Of a DNA stretch of 64,000 nucleotides, positions 42,120-51,419 are shown one piece after another. A program made the translations under genes and the position numbers. Source of the stretch: JBLZUR01 sp048565625 (GTDB lineage: Bacteria > Pseudomonadota > Alphaproteobacteria > Sphingomonadales > Sphingomonadaceae); contig NZ_JBLZUR010000001.1 in the NCBI RefSeq assembly GCF_048565625.1, forward strand, positions 1 to 64,000. The letters are read 5' to 3'. The first letter of the stretch is position 1. Each line of letters starts with the position of its first letter. The notes below the pieces were generated by a model. The model had not been told where the DNA came from. It did no database searches and was given only the letters and a program-made list of their open reading frames with translations.

Positions 42120-42797
42120 TTGAGCGATGACGAAAAGAAACGTCGGCGTCCGAGGAAAATGGGCAGACCGACCACTGAGGATGCGCTCCGCCTGACCTCG
42201 CACATCCTCAAGAGCGCTCGCGAGCTGTTTTTCGAACACGGGTTCGACGGCGCCAGTGCCGACATGATCGCCGAACAGGCGCGCATTTCCAAGCGGACCC
42301 TGTACGCGCGCTTTGGCAGCAAGGCGCGTGTGTTCGAGGCGGTCATTCTCGACGAGATCGACACGCAGCTGCGGGCGCTCGAACCGTCGGGCAGCGACGA
42401 ACCCGACATTGGATCGCGACTTGGCGTGATCGCAGATCGGTTGCTCGAGTGGCTCCTGACGCCCCGGATCGCGTCCATGGAACGCGTCGTCATCGCGCAA
42501 GCCGTGCGCTTTCCCGCGCTAGCGGCGAACATCCATGACTTCGGTTACCAGCGGGCCGTCCAATGGGTGGCGTCGATCCTCGCCCACGCCGATGCGAAGG
42601 GAGAACTGTCGCTGGCGGACCCCGTGTTCGCTGCCGAGCAGTTCGTCACGCTCGTCGTGGTCGCACCCATGCGCCGCGCAGCGCTGGGGCTGTCTCCTCC
42701 AGCATACGACGAGGCAGCGCGGGATCGCATTTCGCGCGGCATCGACCTGTTCCTCGATGGCTGCCGCCCGCGGCAGGAGGATGGTTGCAGCGCGTGA
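42120..42797 (+). CDS. TetR-family transcriptional repressor
   Basis: The 225-residue protein starts at TTG 42120 with AGGAG eight bases upstream. It has a basic N-terminus, the TetR helix-turn-helix (ADMIAEQARISKRTLYARFGSKARVF, residues ~50-75, shown in family form) and a C-terminal ligand domain of the AcrR-type (TetR_C). It probably recognises the 17-bp motif repeated at four loci in this region. The stop overlaps the UbiB-like gene (TGATG). Confidence 0.87.
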   Translation: MSDDEKKRRRPRKMGRPTTEDALRLTSHILKSARELFFEHGFDGASADMIAEQARISKRTLYARFGSKARVFEAVILDEIDTQLRALEPSGSDEPDIGSRLGVIADRLLEWLLTPRIASMERVVIAQAVRFPALAANIHDFGYQRAVQWVASILAHADAKGELSLADPVFAAEQFVTLVVVAPMRRAALGLSPPAYDEAARDRISRGIDLFLDGCRPRQEDGCSA

Positions 42798-44395
42798 TGC
42801 CCACCACCGACGACGAGTCTCAAATCGGTGAGCGCGCGCGGCTGGCCGAGCTCATCCAGATCATGGGGCGCCATGGGCTGAACGGGCTCGCCTCGCGCCT
42901 GGGCCTGCTGCCCGGTCGCTCAGAGCAGCCGGTAGACCTCGGTACGCCCGAGCGGGTCGTCGCGCTGCTGCGAGACCTTGGACCTGTCGCGGTCAAGCTG
43001 GGGCAGGTGCTCGCCACCCGCGAAGACCTGCTCGGGCCGGAATGGGTGCGGGCGCTGTCGACGCTGCAGGATCGCGTGACCCCGCTGCCGTTCGAGGCGC
43101 TGGAGCCGACGATCCTGGCCGCGCTCGGCTCCCCGATCGCTGATGTGTTCGCGAACTTCAACCGCGAGCCGATCGCGGCGGCGTCGATTGCGCAGGTTCA
43201 TGCTGCAACCTTGCGCGACGGGACCGAGGTCGTGGTCAAGGTACGCCGGCCGGGGATCGCGGAACGCGTCGATGCCGACCTACGGCTGCTCCGCCGCATC
43301 GCGCGGCTCGCGGCCCGGCACTCACCGGAGATCCGCCGCCTCAAGCCCGACGAACTGCTGCGGTTTTTCGCGGAGAGCTTGTCGCAGGAAATGGACCTCA
43401 GCGCAGAAGCGGCAGCCTGCGAGAGCATCGGCGCGTTCCTGCAGCCGCTCGGCGTCCGGACGCCGGCCTTCTACTGGGATCAGGTCGGCCGCCGGATCAA
43501 CGTGCAGGAGCGGCTTGACGGCATGCCCGTCCGCGAGGTTCTTGACGTGGCGGGTGAGGGCGGTGCTGACGTCGCCGGCAGATATGCCGATGCGGTGCTG
43601 CGGATGATCATCTTCAACGGTCGGTTCCACGCGGACCCCCATCCCGGCAACGTCTTTGTTCTGGCCGACGGGTCGTTGGCGTTCATCGACTTCGGGGCGG
43701 TCGGCGTGCTCAGTCCCGCCCGGCGGAACGAGGTTGTCACGCTCGTCCTTGCCATCGCGGGTGAGGACACACGATCGGTGACGGACGTACTGCTGCAATG
43801 GTCGGGCGAGACCGATGTCGATCGCCAGGCGCTGACCCGCGACCTCGACGCGCTGATCGGCCAGTTCCGCGGGGCGGTACTCCAGCAGATCGAGCTCGCC
43901 GACATCTTCGGCCGCGTGTTCGCGCTGCTTCGAACCTATCGTCTGGCGCTGCCGCCGGACCTCGCCCTGCTGCTGCGCACCTTGCTGATCGCCGAAGGGT
44001 TCGTGCGACGGCTCGATCCCGGCTTTGACATCACCGCGCGCGCCGCACCGATCGCGCGCGAACTGCTGCGGGAGCGGATCGGCCCGGCCGGCCTCAAGCG
44101 TGGCGGACGCCGGCTGGCGACAAGCCTTGGCCGTCTGGCCGCCGCCTCGCCCGAGCTGGTGGCCTTCGCCGAGCGGGTTGCGCGGTCGGGTGCGCTGCCG
44201 ATCGAGTTGCAGAAAGGTGCCGTCTCCTCACCACCGGCATTGCCCCGGGGCGCAGATCCCAACGTCCTGTCCGCCGGCCTGCTGGTCGCCGGCGCGATCC
44301 TCCAGCACGACCATGATGTTGTTGGAGCAATCCTGATGGCTTCTGCGATACTCCTTGCCGGCTGCGCTTGGTACGCGAACAGGCAGCGGCGCTGA
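42797..44395 (+). CDS. ABC1/UbiB-family atypical kinase
   Basis: Starting at ATG 42797, the 532-residue protein carries the family hallmarks: the KxGQ motif VKLGQVLATREDLL, the A-rich nucleotide loop AAASIAQVHAA, ExD in QEMDLSAEA, the catalytic-loop HADPHPGNV and the metal-binding IDFG. Two C-terminal membrane helices follow. UbiB proteins support ubiquinone or lipid homeostasis by ATPase/kinase-like activity. The frame is open further upstream but that part shadows tetR. Confidence 0.88.
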   Translation: MPTTDDESQIGERARLAELIQIMGRHGLNGLASRLGLLPGRSEQPVDLGTPERVVALLRDLGPVAVKLGQVLATREDLLGPEWVRALSTLQDRVTPLPFEALEPTILAALGSPIADVFANFNREPIAAASIAQVHAATLRDGTEVVVKVRRPGIAERVDADLRLLRRIARLAARHSPEIRRLKPDELLRFFAESLSQEMDLSAEAAACESIGAFLQPLGVRTPAFYWDQVGRRINVQERLDGMPVREVLDVAGEGGADVAGRYADAVLRMIIFNGRFHADPHPGNVFVLADGSLAFIDFGAVGVLSPARRNEVVTLVLAIAGEDTRSVTDVLLQWSGETDVDRQALTRDLDALIGQFRGAVLQQIELADIFGRVFALLRTYRLALPPDLALLLRTLLIAEGFVRRLDPGFDITARAAPIARELLRERIGPAGLKRGGRRLATSLGRLAAASPELVAFAERVARSGALPIELQKGAVSSPPALPRGADPNVLSAGLLVAGAILQHDHDVVGAILMASAILLAGCAWYANRQRR

Positions 44396-44469
44396 CCTCT
44401 TGTTGTCAGCCTTTCATGTACCCAGTCGCGCGCGATTGTTTCGCTACTGATATTTCATCTCCGACGAGC

Positions 44470-44494
44470 GGAACGAACCAATCGGCTTGGCGTT
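44470..44494 (+). promoter_or_regulatory. EcfG-type promoter upstream of the ECF sigma gene
   Basis: GGAAC (44470-44474), a 16-bp spacer and CGTT (44491-44494) match the EcfG consensus. It lies 64 bp upstream of the GTG start, making the sigma gene a probable member of the general stress regulon. Confidence 0.7.
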
Positions 44495-44502
44495 TTCCGA
44501 AA

Positions 44503-44519
44503 GTAAACCGGTTGGTACC
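44503..44519 (+). promoter_or_regulatory. Conserved 17-bp motif, site C (upstream of ECF sigma)
   Basis: GTAAACCGGTTGGTACC shares the GTAAACCGG core with site A. It sits just downstream of the EcfG-type promoter, a location where a bound repressor would block transcription. Confidence 0.4.
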
Positions 44520-44557
44520 AAAGCAGCTGACCGGTTCGATTGAGCGAGGGGTTCCGC

Positions 44558-45235
44558 GTGTCCGAACAAACGGTTGACGAGCCGCATCTGCCATCTGAGG
44601 GCTGGTCGGACTTCGGTGCCGAGCTCAGCGCGCTTATGCCTAGTCTGGCGCGCTATGCGCGATCGCTGGCCAGGAATCCCGATACTGCACAGGACCTTGT
44701 TCAGGAAACCGTGCTGAAAGCCTGGCGCAGCCGCGCATCCTTCGAAGCCGGTACAAATATGAAGGCGTGGACCTTCCGGATCCTTCGCAACTCATTTCTT
44801 TCGCAGGTACGCCGTCGAGGCACGGTACAAGTTAGCGAGACCGCCGAACTCGCCGACATTCCGGTGGCGTCGAACCAGGAATCCGTTGTGACGCTGAGCG
44901 ATGTTCGCCGTCTATGGCCGCGCCTGACGCCTGAGCAGCAGCGGTGCATCAATTTCATCGGGATCGAGGGATTGAGCTATGAGGAGACAGCCACAATCGA
45001 GCAGGTTCCCGTCGGCACAATCAAGAGCCGCGTGGTAAGAGGGCGGCAGATGCTGCGCGCACTCCTAGATCACATGAACAGCGATAAGGGATACAAAACG
45101 GAATCTCAGGTCGTGGCGGCCGGTGCAACCTGTCAGGCCGAGCCACCAGTTATCGACGAGGTGCACGAGAGACAGATCGAGCTGCTGCAAAGCTGGCGGA
45201 CGAAGCGTGCGGCCGACCGCTGTTTGGTAGGCTGA
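44558..45235 (+). CDS. EcfG-like ECF sigma factor
   Basis: A GTG at 44558 with AGGGG seven bases upstream gives 225 residues. Region 2 (TAQDLVQETVLKAWRSRASFEAGTNMKAW in parts) and region 4 (LTPEQQRCINFIGIEGLSYEETATIEQVPVGTIKSRV in parts) match the EcfG/ECF15-like group. A ~45-residue C-terminal extension follows region 4. It is preceded by an EcfG-type promoter, so it may be an accessory general-stress sigma factor. No NepR/PhyR genes are adjacent. Confidence 0.87.
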   Translation: MSEQTVDEPHLPSEGWSDFGAELSALMPSLARYARSLARNPDTAQDLVQETVLKAWRSRASFEAGTNMKAWTFRILRNSFLSQVRRRGTVQVSETAELADIPVASNQESVVTLSDVRRLWPRLTPEQQRCINFIGIEGLSYEETATIEQVPVGTIKSRVVRGRQMLRALLDHMNSDKGYKTESQVVAAGATCQAEPPVIDEVHERQIELLQSWRTKRAADRCLVG

Positions 45236-45239
45236 GTGG

Positions 45240-45261
45240 GCCGGGATCTCTTGATCCCGGC
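45240..45261. terminator. Strong hairpin after the sigma gene
   Basis: GCCGGGATC and GATCCCGGC form a perfect 9-bp stem with loop TCTT, starting 5 bp after the stop codon. The following CTTCGT is only mildly T-rich. Confidence 0.6.
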
Positions 45262-45382
45262 TTCGTGCGGCCAATTTCAGGTCCTTTACCGTCTCGGTTA
45301 GCAGAAGACCTGTCGCTAGGGATATCGCACAAAAGGACGAAGAGACCACGGCTGGCCGAGCGGATATGTCCTGTGGTCTGCC

Positions 45383-46203
45383 CTAACAGCCTACATCCTC
45401 CAGCGTGTCAGTTGTGCGCTGACTTCCGGGCTGCTCTCCCATCCACCGCCGGGCATCCAGGCGCTTACCCGTCACCGCCGCGGCAGCGTCAGAGCAGAGC
45501 CAGAGCAAGGGCGGCACCACGATCTCGGGCGACAGCAGTCCGTCGCGTGCACTATCCGGCAGTCCTTCGGGAATCATGCCGGTCAGCGTCGCGCCCCCCG
45601 GCAGGAGCGCGTTCACCGTGATGCCGCTGTCCGCAAGGTCCTGCGCCCAGATCGCGGTCTCCGATTCCAGCGCCGCCTTGGACGGGCCGTAGGGCGAGAA
45701 GCCGCGCCGTCGCATCGTCTCGCGGTTCATCGAGATGTTGACGATTCGGCCCCATCCCGCCTCCAGCATGGCGGGGACGGCGGCGCGCGCCATCAGGAAC
45801 GGGCCGTTGACGTTGGTGTCGGTCACCATGCGCCAAGTGTCGGGGGCGACCTCCCAAAACCGGGTCGGTTCTGTCAGGAAGGTGTCGCTCACATACTTCA
45901 TGCCGCGCCCGGCATTGTTGACCAGGATGTCGAGCCGGCCGAAGCGCACGAGCGCCGCGCGCACGACTGCGGCACAATCCTCCACCCGCGTCACGTCGGC
46001 GAGCAGCGGCCGCACCCGATCGTCGCCGCATGCCCGCTCTGCCTCCCGTGCGACCGCTTCGACCTCGGCGAGTTCGCGCGCGGCGGTGGCGACGACCCGC
46101 ACGCCGGCCTGCGCCAGCCCGAGCGTCATCGCGCGGCCCAGCCCGCGACCGCCGCCCGTCACGATCGCGACGCGGCCGGCAAGGCCGTGTCCGTCGCTCC
46201 CGC

Positions 46204-46207
<4 letters not shown>
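45383..46207 (-). CDS. Short-chain dehydrogenase/reductase
   Basis: The 274-residue protein has the cofactor motif TGGGRGLG (residues 17-24), the NNAG motif, a catalytic-type region VNISMNRE and YGPSK. The usual catalytic Ser is replaced or shifted (NISMN), so specificity is unusual. It overlaps the aldo-keto reductase gene by 4 bp (ATGA at 46204-46207), forming a two-gene redox operon. Confidence 0.83.
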
Positions 46208-47193
<986 letters not shown>

Positions 47194-47258
47194 TTATCTC
47201 CTGTTGTAAGATCATGCCGGTTGGCCAGTCGTCGGTAGCAAGGCGGGCCGGCACCGGT

Positions 47259-47738
47259 TCAGCCTTCAGACAGCAACTGCTCGGCGAGCTGGCTGTGCTT
47301 TTCGTCGGCCTGCTTGGCCTCGTCCGCGCACGCCTTCATGTCGCGCGCCGCATCGTCCATGCCGGTCTGCCGGCAGTAATTGGCCATGGTCCCGAACGAA
47401 GCGATCCAGTAATGAAGCGCGAGCTGCCCGCTGGCGATGATGCCGAGGTCGCGTGAGGCATCGTCCGGTGCCGCTTCGCGGATCCTGCGGCTCACCTCGT
47501 AATGCGCTTCGAGCACAGGGTTGTCCTGCTGATCGGCCGGGCCCGCCTGCTCGGCGGCGCGACGGATGCGGTCCGCCCATTGGCGGGAAGTCCGGTTGCC
47601 CTCTTCGAGCGCGGATCGCAGCGCCGGGTGGCGCGCGTCGTTGTTGATCTCGTCGGTCGCCTTGGCGGCGACGTCGCTGCCGGCCCGCATCGCGGACAAT
47701 CCTTGCGCGACCAGCTTCTTCAGGTTGTTCTCGTTCAT
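47259..47738 (-). CDS. DUF892 (YciE/YciF-like) ferritin-like protein
   Basis: The 159-residue protein is all-helical. HPALRSALEEGNRTSRQWADRI, EAHYEVSRRIREAA and LALHYWIASFGTMANYC carry the E/H pairs expected for a ferritin-like di-iron site. DUF892 proteins are general-stress genes in many alphaproteobacteria. A perfect 8-bp hairpin lies in its leader (47758-47778). Confidence 0.78.
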   Translation of the reverse strand: MNENNLKKLVAQGLSAMRAGSDVAAKATDEINNDARHPALRSALEEGNRTSRQWADRIRRAAEQAGPADQQDNPVLEAHYEVSRRIREAAPDDASRDLGIIASGQLALHYWIASFGTMANYCRQTGMDDAARDMKACADEAKQADEKHSQLAEQLLSEG

Positions 47739-47757
47739 CAGGTTCGTCCTCGTCCTG

Positions 47758-47778
47758 CCGTGCCTCGTTCAGGCACGG
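47758..47778. promoter_or_regulatory. Hairpin in the DUF892 leader
   Basis: CCGTGCCT and AGGCACGG form a perfect stem around a 5-base loop, 20 bp upstream of the DUF892 start codon on the minus strand. It could regulate translation or protect the mRNA; it is also possible as an operator. Confidence 0.4.
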
Positions 47779-47884
47779 TGAGGGATTCTAATCTCGTCGC
47801 TCCGTTCTGTTCCGTCGGTCCTTCCTCGATCAGAGCGCAATCAATGTTTGGAGCTCATGGCCGACCTCCCGGCCTGCACCTCCT

Positions 47885-47920
47885 GGGGTCGGTTCCGGCT
47901 GAGGGCGAAATGACACCCTA
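47885..47920 (+). repeat. Tn3-family left inverted repeat, interrupted
   Basis: The first 36 bp (GGGGTCGGTTCCGG onward to CCCTA) match the right end except for GT versus AA at positions 8-9. The remaining AGC of the repeat lies at 50020-50022 beyond the nested elements. Confidence 0.9.
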
Positions 47921-47922
47921 GA
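47917..47922. repeat. IS481 target duplication, left copy
   Basis: CCTAGA here matches 48967-48972. It fits the NCTAGN target preference of IS481-type elements. Confidence 0.9.
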
Positions 47923-48966
47923 TGTTTGATCCCAGGCTTTGATGGTGCATATTTCACGAGCGAGTGGAAGGATGCGCTATGGGCCAGATACTCCACGGGA
48001 GCGCCACGACGACTGAGGCAGTCCGTCGAGCGATACAGCATAGTCAAGAGAGCCTGAGGGCGCTGGCCAAACGGCACGGCGTCAACCCGAAGACGATCGC
48101 CAAGTGGAGGAAGCGCCGCTCGACCGCCGACCTGCCCACGGGTCCGAAGGACCCAAGATCGACCTCGCTGTCGATCGAGGACGAGGCGGTTGTGGTGGCG
48201 TTCCGGCGCCACACGCTGTTGCCGCTGGACGATTGCCTCTACGCGCTTCAGGCGACGATCCCGCACCTCACACGCTCGTCGCTGCACCGCTGCCTTCAGC
48301 GGCATGGGATCAGCCGGCTGCCCGATGTCGAGGGCGACAAACCAGCGAAGCGTAAGTTCAAGTCCTACCCGATCGGCTACTTCCACATCGACATCGCCGA
48401 GGTGCGGACTGAGGAAGGCAAGCTGTACCTGCTCGTGGCGATCGACCGGACATCCAAGTTCGCTTTCGTCGAACTGCACCCCAAGGCGACGCGCCGGATA
48501 GCCGCCGACTTCCTGCGACATCTCGCAGCAGCACTGCCTTACAAGATCCACACCGTGCTCACTGACAATGGAACGCATTTCACCGATCCGACTGGTGACG
48601 GCTGGACGCCCGAAGACATCAAGGCAATGCGAGCGCACAATCAGCCCATCTGGTGCCATGCATTCGAAGCGGCATGCGCAGACCTCGACATCGAACATCG
48701 CCTGACCAAGCCGCGACACCCCTGGACCAACGGTCAGGTCGAGCGGATGAACCGCACCATCAAGGACGCGACCGTCAAACGCTACCACTACGACAGCCAC
48801 GACCAGCTCCGGCAGCACCTCGGCGACTTTGTCGCCGCCTACAACTTCGGCCGCCGGCTCAAGACCCTGCGCGGCCTCACACCATACGAAGCAGTCTGCA
48901 AAGCATGGGCTGATGCCCCCGCCGGCTTCATCTCAGACCCGCACCATCAAATTCCGGGACCAAACA
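47923..48966. mobile_element. IS481-family insertion sequence (1044 bp)
   Basis: Terminal inverted repeats beginning TGTTTG match at 22 of 26 positions (47923-47948 and 48941-48966). The element is flanked by the 6-bp duplication CCTAGA. It encodes one transposase. Its right duplication includes the first two bases of the IS630, so it inserted after the IS630. Confidence 0.93.
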
Positions 48967-48971
48967 CCTAG
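47979..48971 (+). CDS. IS481-family transposase
   Basis: The 330-residue protein has N-terminal helix-turn-helix regions (VRRAIQHSQESLRALAKRHGVNPKTIAKW in parts) and an rve/DDE integrase core: D in YFHIDIAEVRT, D in VLTDNGTHFTD, and E in GQVERMNRTIKDATVKRY. It is apparently intact. The TAG stop (48969-48971) lies outside the element in the duplicated CTAG target, so the target supplies its termination codon. Confidence 0.92.
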   Translation: MGQILHGSATTTEAVRRAIQHSQESLRALAKRHGVNPKTIAKWRKRRSTADLPTGPKDPRSTSLSIEDEAVVVAFRRHTLLPLDDCLYALQATIPHLTRSSLHRCLQRHGISRLPDVEGDKPAKRKFKSYPIGYFHIDIAEVRTEEGKLYLLVAIDRTSKFAFVELHPKATRRIAADFLRHLAAALPYKIHTVLTDNGTHFTDPTGDGWTPEDIKAMRAHNQPIWCHAFEAACADLDIEHRLTKPRHPWTNGQVERMNRTIKDATVKRYHYDSHDQLRQHLGDFVAAYNFGRRLKTLRGLTPYEAVCKAWADAPAGFISDPHHQIPGPNT

Positions 48972-48972
48972 A
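48967..48972. repeat. IS481 target duplication, right copy
   Basis: CCTAGA spans the junction between Tn3 sequence and the IS630 tip (GAGCGG), proving the insertion order. Confidence 0.9.
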
Positions 48973-49061
48973 GCGGGATGACGTGAGTCTGAATCACTGG
49001 AGATTCCCAGAGGCGCGGTGATCTGATTGAAGGTGCAGGCCGGTGAAGGAGGCTGGCTTGC

Positions 49062-49484
49062 ATGGCGAAGCCGTATTCGATGGACCTGCGCGACAGGGTG
49101 GTGCGGGCGGTGACGGCAGAGGGCATGTCGTGCCATGCGGCTGCGGCCCGCTTCGGGGTTGCGCCAAGTTCTGCGATTAAATGGATGCGGCGCTACCGGG
49201 ACACGGGCAGCGCAGCGCCGGGTCGAATGGGCGGCCGCCGCACCAATATCCTATCGGGCGCGACGCGAGACTGGCTGCTGGAACGGGTGGCGAGCGACTT
49301 CACGCTGCGGGGTTTGGTGGCCGAACTGGCCGAGCGCGGCGTGAAGGTCGACTATGTTCAGGTCTGGCGATTTGCCCATGCCGAGGGTCTGAGCTTCAAA
49401 AAAAAGCGTGCTGCCCGCCGAGCAGCTCCGCCCCGCCATCGCGCGACGCCGGGCACAGTGGAAGAAATACCAGGGTCGGCTTGA
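49062..49484 (+). CDS. IS630 transposase ORF A (DNA-binding part)
   Basis: The 140-residue frame encodes the helix-turn-helix half of an IS630 transposase: MAKPYSMDLRDRVVRAVTAE, HAAAARFGVAPSSAIKWMRRY and a second domain FTLRGLVAELAERGVKVDYVQVW. At LSFKKK, encoded by an A8 run (49398-49405), the productive frame shifts; the last ~25 residues of this frame are out of family. A fused product with ORF B is expected from frameshifting or transcript slippage. Confidence 0.85.
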   Translation: MAKPYSMDLRDRVVRAVTAEGMSCHAAAARFGVAPSSAIKWMRRYRDTGSAAPGRMGGRRTNILSGATRDWLLERVASDFTLRGLVAELAERGVKVDYVQVWRFAHAEGLSFKKKRAARRAAPPRHRATPGTVEEIPGSA

Positions 49485-50004
49485 TCCGGCGCGCCTCGTC
49501 TTCATCGACGAGACATGGGTGAAGACGAACATGGCCCCCTTGCGAGGATGGGCGCCGGTCGGCCGGCGCCTCCACGCCAAGGTGCCCTACGGCCACTGGC
49601 GGACCATGACCTTCCTCGCGGCACTCCGATGCGATCGGATTGACGCACCCTGCGTGCTCGACCAGCCGATCAACGCCCAGAGCTTCACCGACTATGTAGA
49701 ACAATGCCTGGTGCCGACCCTCTCGCCCGGCGACGTCGTCATCATGGACAACCTGTCCAGCCACAAGAAGCCCGCCATTCGCCGCGCCATCAAAGCCGTG
49801 GGCGCCAGGCTCCTGTTCCTGCCGCCATACTCGCCAGACCTGAACCCGATCGAACAGGTCTTCGCCAAGCTCAAGCACCTCATGCGAAAGGCTGCCGAGC
49901 GATCCCACGAGGCAACATGGCGCCGCGTCGGCACCCTGCTCGACACATTCACACCCGACGAATGCCGAAACTATCTCCGCAATGCCGGGTACGCGTCAGC
50001 TTGA
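49408..50004 (+). CDS. IS630 transposase ORF B (DDE catalytic part)
   Basis: The 198-residue frame carries the catalytic core: D in FIDETWVKTNM, D in VVIMDNLSSHK and E in PPYSPDLNPIEQVFAKLKHL. It lies in the +1 frame relative to ORF A, just after an A8 run. The ATG shown is only the first in frame; the natural product is probably the ORF A-B fusion. Confidence 0.88.
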   Translation: MLPAEQLRPAIARRRAQWKKYQGRLDPARLVFIDETWVKTNMAPLRGWAPVGRRLHAKVPYGHWRTMTFLAALRCDRIDAPCVLDQPINAQSFTDYVEQCLVPTLSPGDVVIMDNLSSHKKPAIRRAIKAVGARLLFLPPYSPDLNPIEQVFAKLKHLMRKAAERSHEATWRRVGTLLDTFTPDECRNYLRNAGYASA

Positions 50005-50207
50005 TGTCATCAGACTCTAAGCGAAATGGCCGGGTTTGGCTGGAGAACGGACTGGTGGCTTTCCGACAGCGATCCTCTACTCGCTGCCATCTCGAGTTCG
50101 CCCGGTTTTTCTGTACGCAGCGGGCTTTGCGGAAGCACTGCCCTGAATATCTTCCGGTCGAGCGCCCGCCGGGCAAATAAGTTGCTTCAGCACCCGGCCT
50201 CAGACAA

Positions 50208-51419
50208 ATGCCTGTTATGGAGGGACCCGGGACGGTAGCTGTACGGATCAGATCGGGCTGGGGCTGGCTTGTGCTGGTGACCTTAACTGTCTCCACCATT
50301 GGTGACGAGATCTCCCTCATCACTCTGATGTTTCGGGCTGCCGAGAACGAGACGCGTTTTGCCGTGCCCATGCTGCTGATTGCGCAGCTGCTACCTGGTT
50401 TAATCGCTGCTCCGTTCATCGGTCGCTTTGTCGATAGGCGTGATGCTGGCAGAATACTTGTCGTCACCGGCCTAGCACAAGCGGCGCTTCTCGCCTGGAT
50501 TGCCGGCAACACGGCGATGTTGCCGACGCTCGTTGGCGCAAGCGTGCTCAGCATCTGCTTCGCCATCAGCGGAACGGCGACCTTCGCGCTTATACCCGTA
50601 CTGGCGACAGCACTTGGCATGCCGCTCAGCCGCGCGAATTCCGTGCTTGAGCTTGTGCGCGGTGTTGGGATGCTTGCAGGTCCGGTAGCGGGCGGTATCC
50701 TGATTGCGTGGATCGGCGCGCGCAGTGCTTTGCTCATTGATGCTGCCAGCTACGTCTTGCTCGCCACCGTGATCCTGGCCAGCGGCTTGCGCCGGCCGAT
50801 AGCGCCGGATGAGCAGGAACCTCGTACATTGCTCGCCGAGTACTGGCCGATCCTCCGCAACCGGCGGATCACGGTGATGACAGGATCGCTGGCTTTGGAG
50901 GTCTTTGCCTCTGCCATCGCAGATGTAGCATTCGTGTTCCTGATCACAGTGACGCTGAAGCAAGGCCCCCTCGCATTTGGCCTGGTAACCGCTTGCTGGG
51001 CCGCCGGCATGATCCTGGGCGCTCTCGCGGCAGGTGCGCGGCCGATGCGCCGACCTGCTCCTTTGGCTTTCGTTGCGGCCACTATGATTGGCGTAACCAT
51101 GCTGGTGATCGGCAGCGCCGCTTTGGTCGGCGCGGCCACCATCATGTTGATCGGGATGGTTTTCGTATTCGGCGGAGTTGCCAACAGCGTGCACAATGTG
51201 GCGGTACGCACGATGCTGCAAAACGAAACGCCGACCGACCACCATGGGAAGGTTGCAGCTATTTACGGCGCAGTCACGAGCAGCGCCGTCATCATTGGCT
51301 ATGTCACGGGTGGACTGTTCACCCCGAGCAACGCGGTCGGTGCTTATCTGATTGCCGGTACGCTGGGTACAGCCGCCGGCTTGGCGGGATGGGGGTTGTT
51401 CAGCAGGTTTGCCCGTTAG
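50208..51419 (+). CDS. MFS transporter, Tn3 passenger
   Basis: The 403-residue protein has 12 predicted membrane helices with the MFS motif A-like loop GRFVDRRDAGRIL after helix 2. The layout fits the MFS_3/enterobactin-exporter-like group. The substrate is unknown. It lies between the nested insertion sequences and the resolvase, so it is cargo of the transposon. The start could be 50208 or the second ATG at 50217. Confidence 0.82.
   Translation: MPVMEGPGTVAVRIRSGWGWLVLVTLTVSTIGDEISLITLMFRAAENETRFAVPMLLIAQLLPGLIAAPFIGRFVDRRDAGRILVVTGLAQAALLAWIAGNTAMLPTLVGASVLSICFAISGTATFALIPVLATALGMPLSRANSVLELVRGVGMLAGPVAGGILIAWIGARSALLIDAASYVLLATVILASGLRRPIAPDEQEPRTLLAEYWPILRNRRITVMTGSLALEVFASAIADVAFVFLITVTLKQGPLAFGLVTACWAAGMILGALAAGARPMRRPAPLAFVAATMIGVTMLVIGSAALVGAATIMLIGMVFVFGGVANSVHNVAVRTMLQNETPTDHHGKVAAIYGAVTSSAVIIGYVTGGLFTPSNAVGAYLIAGTLGTAAGLAGWGLFSRFAR

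Larger units (their letters stand above)
48971..50017. mobile_element. IS630-family insertion sequence (1047 bp)
   Basis: The ends carry imperfect inverted repeats (GAG-N3-GATGAC at 48971 and its complement ending 50017). The element is flanked by TA at 48969-48970 and 50018-50019, the target duplication of IS630/Tc1-type elements. It encodes a transposase in two overlapping frames. It interrupts the left inverted repeat of the Tn3 transposon. Confidence 0.9.
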
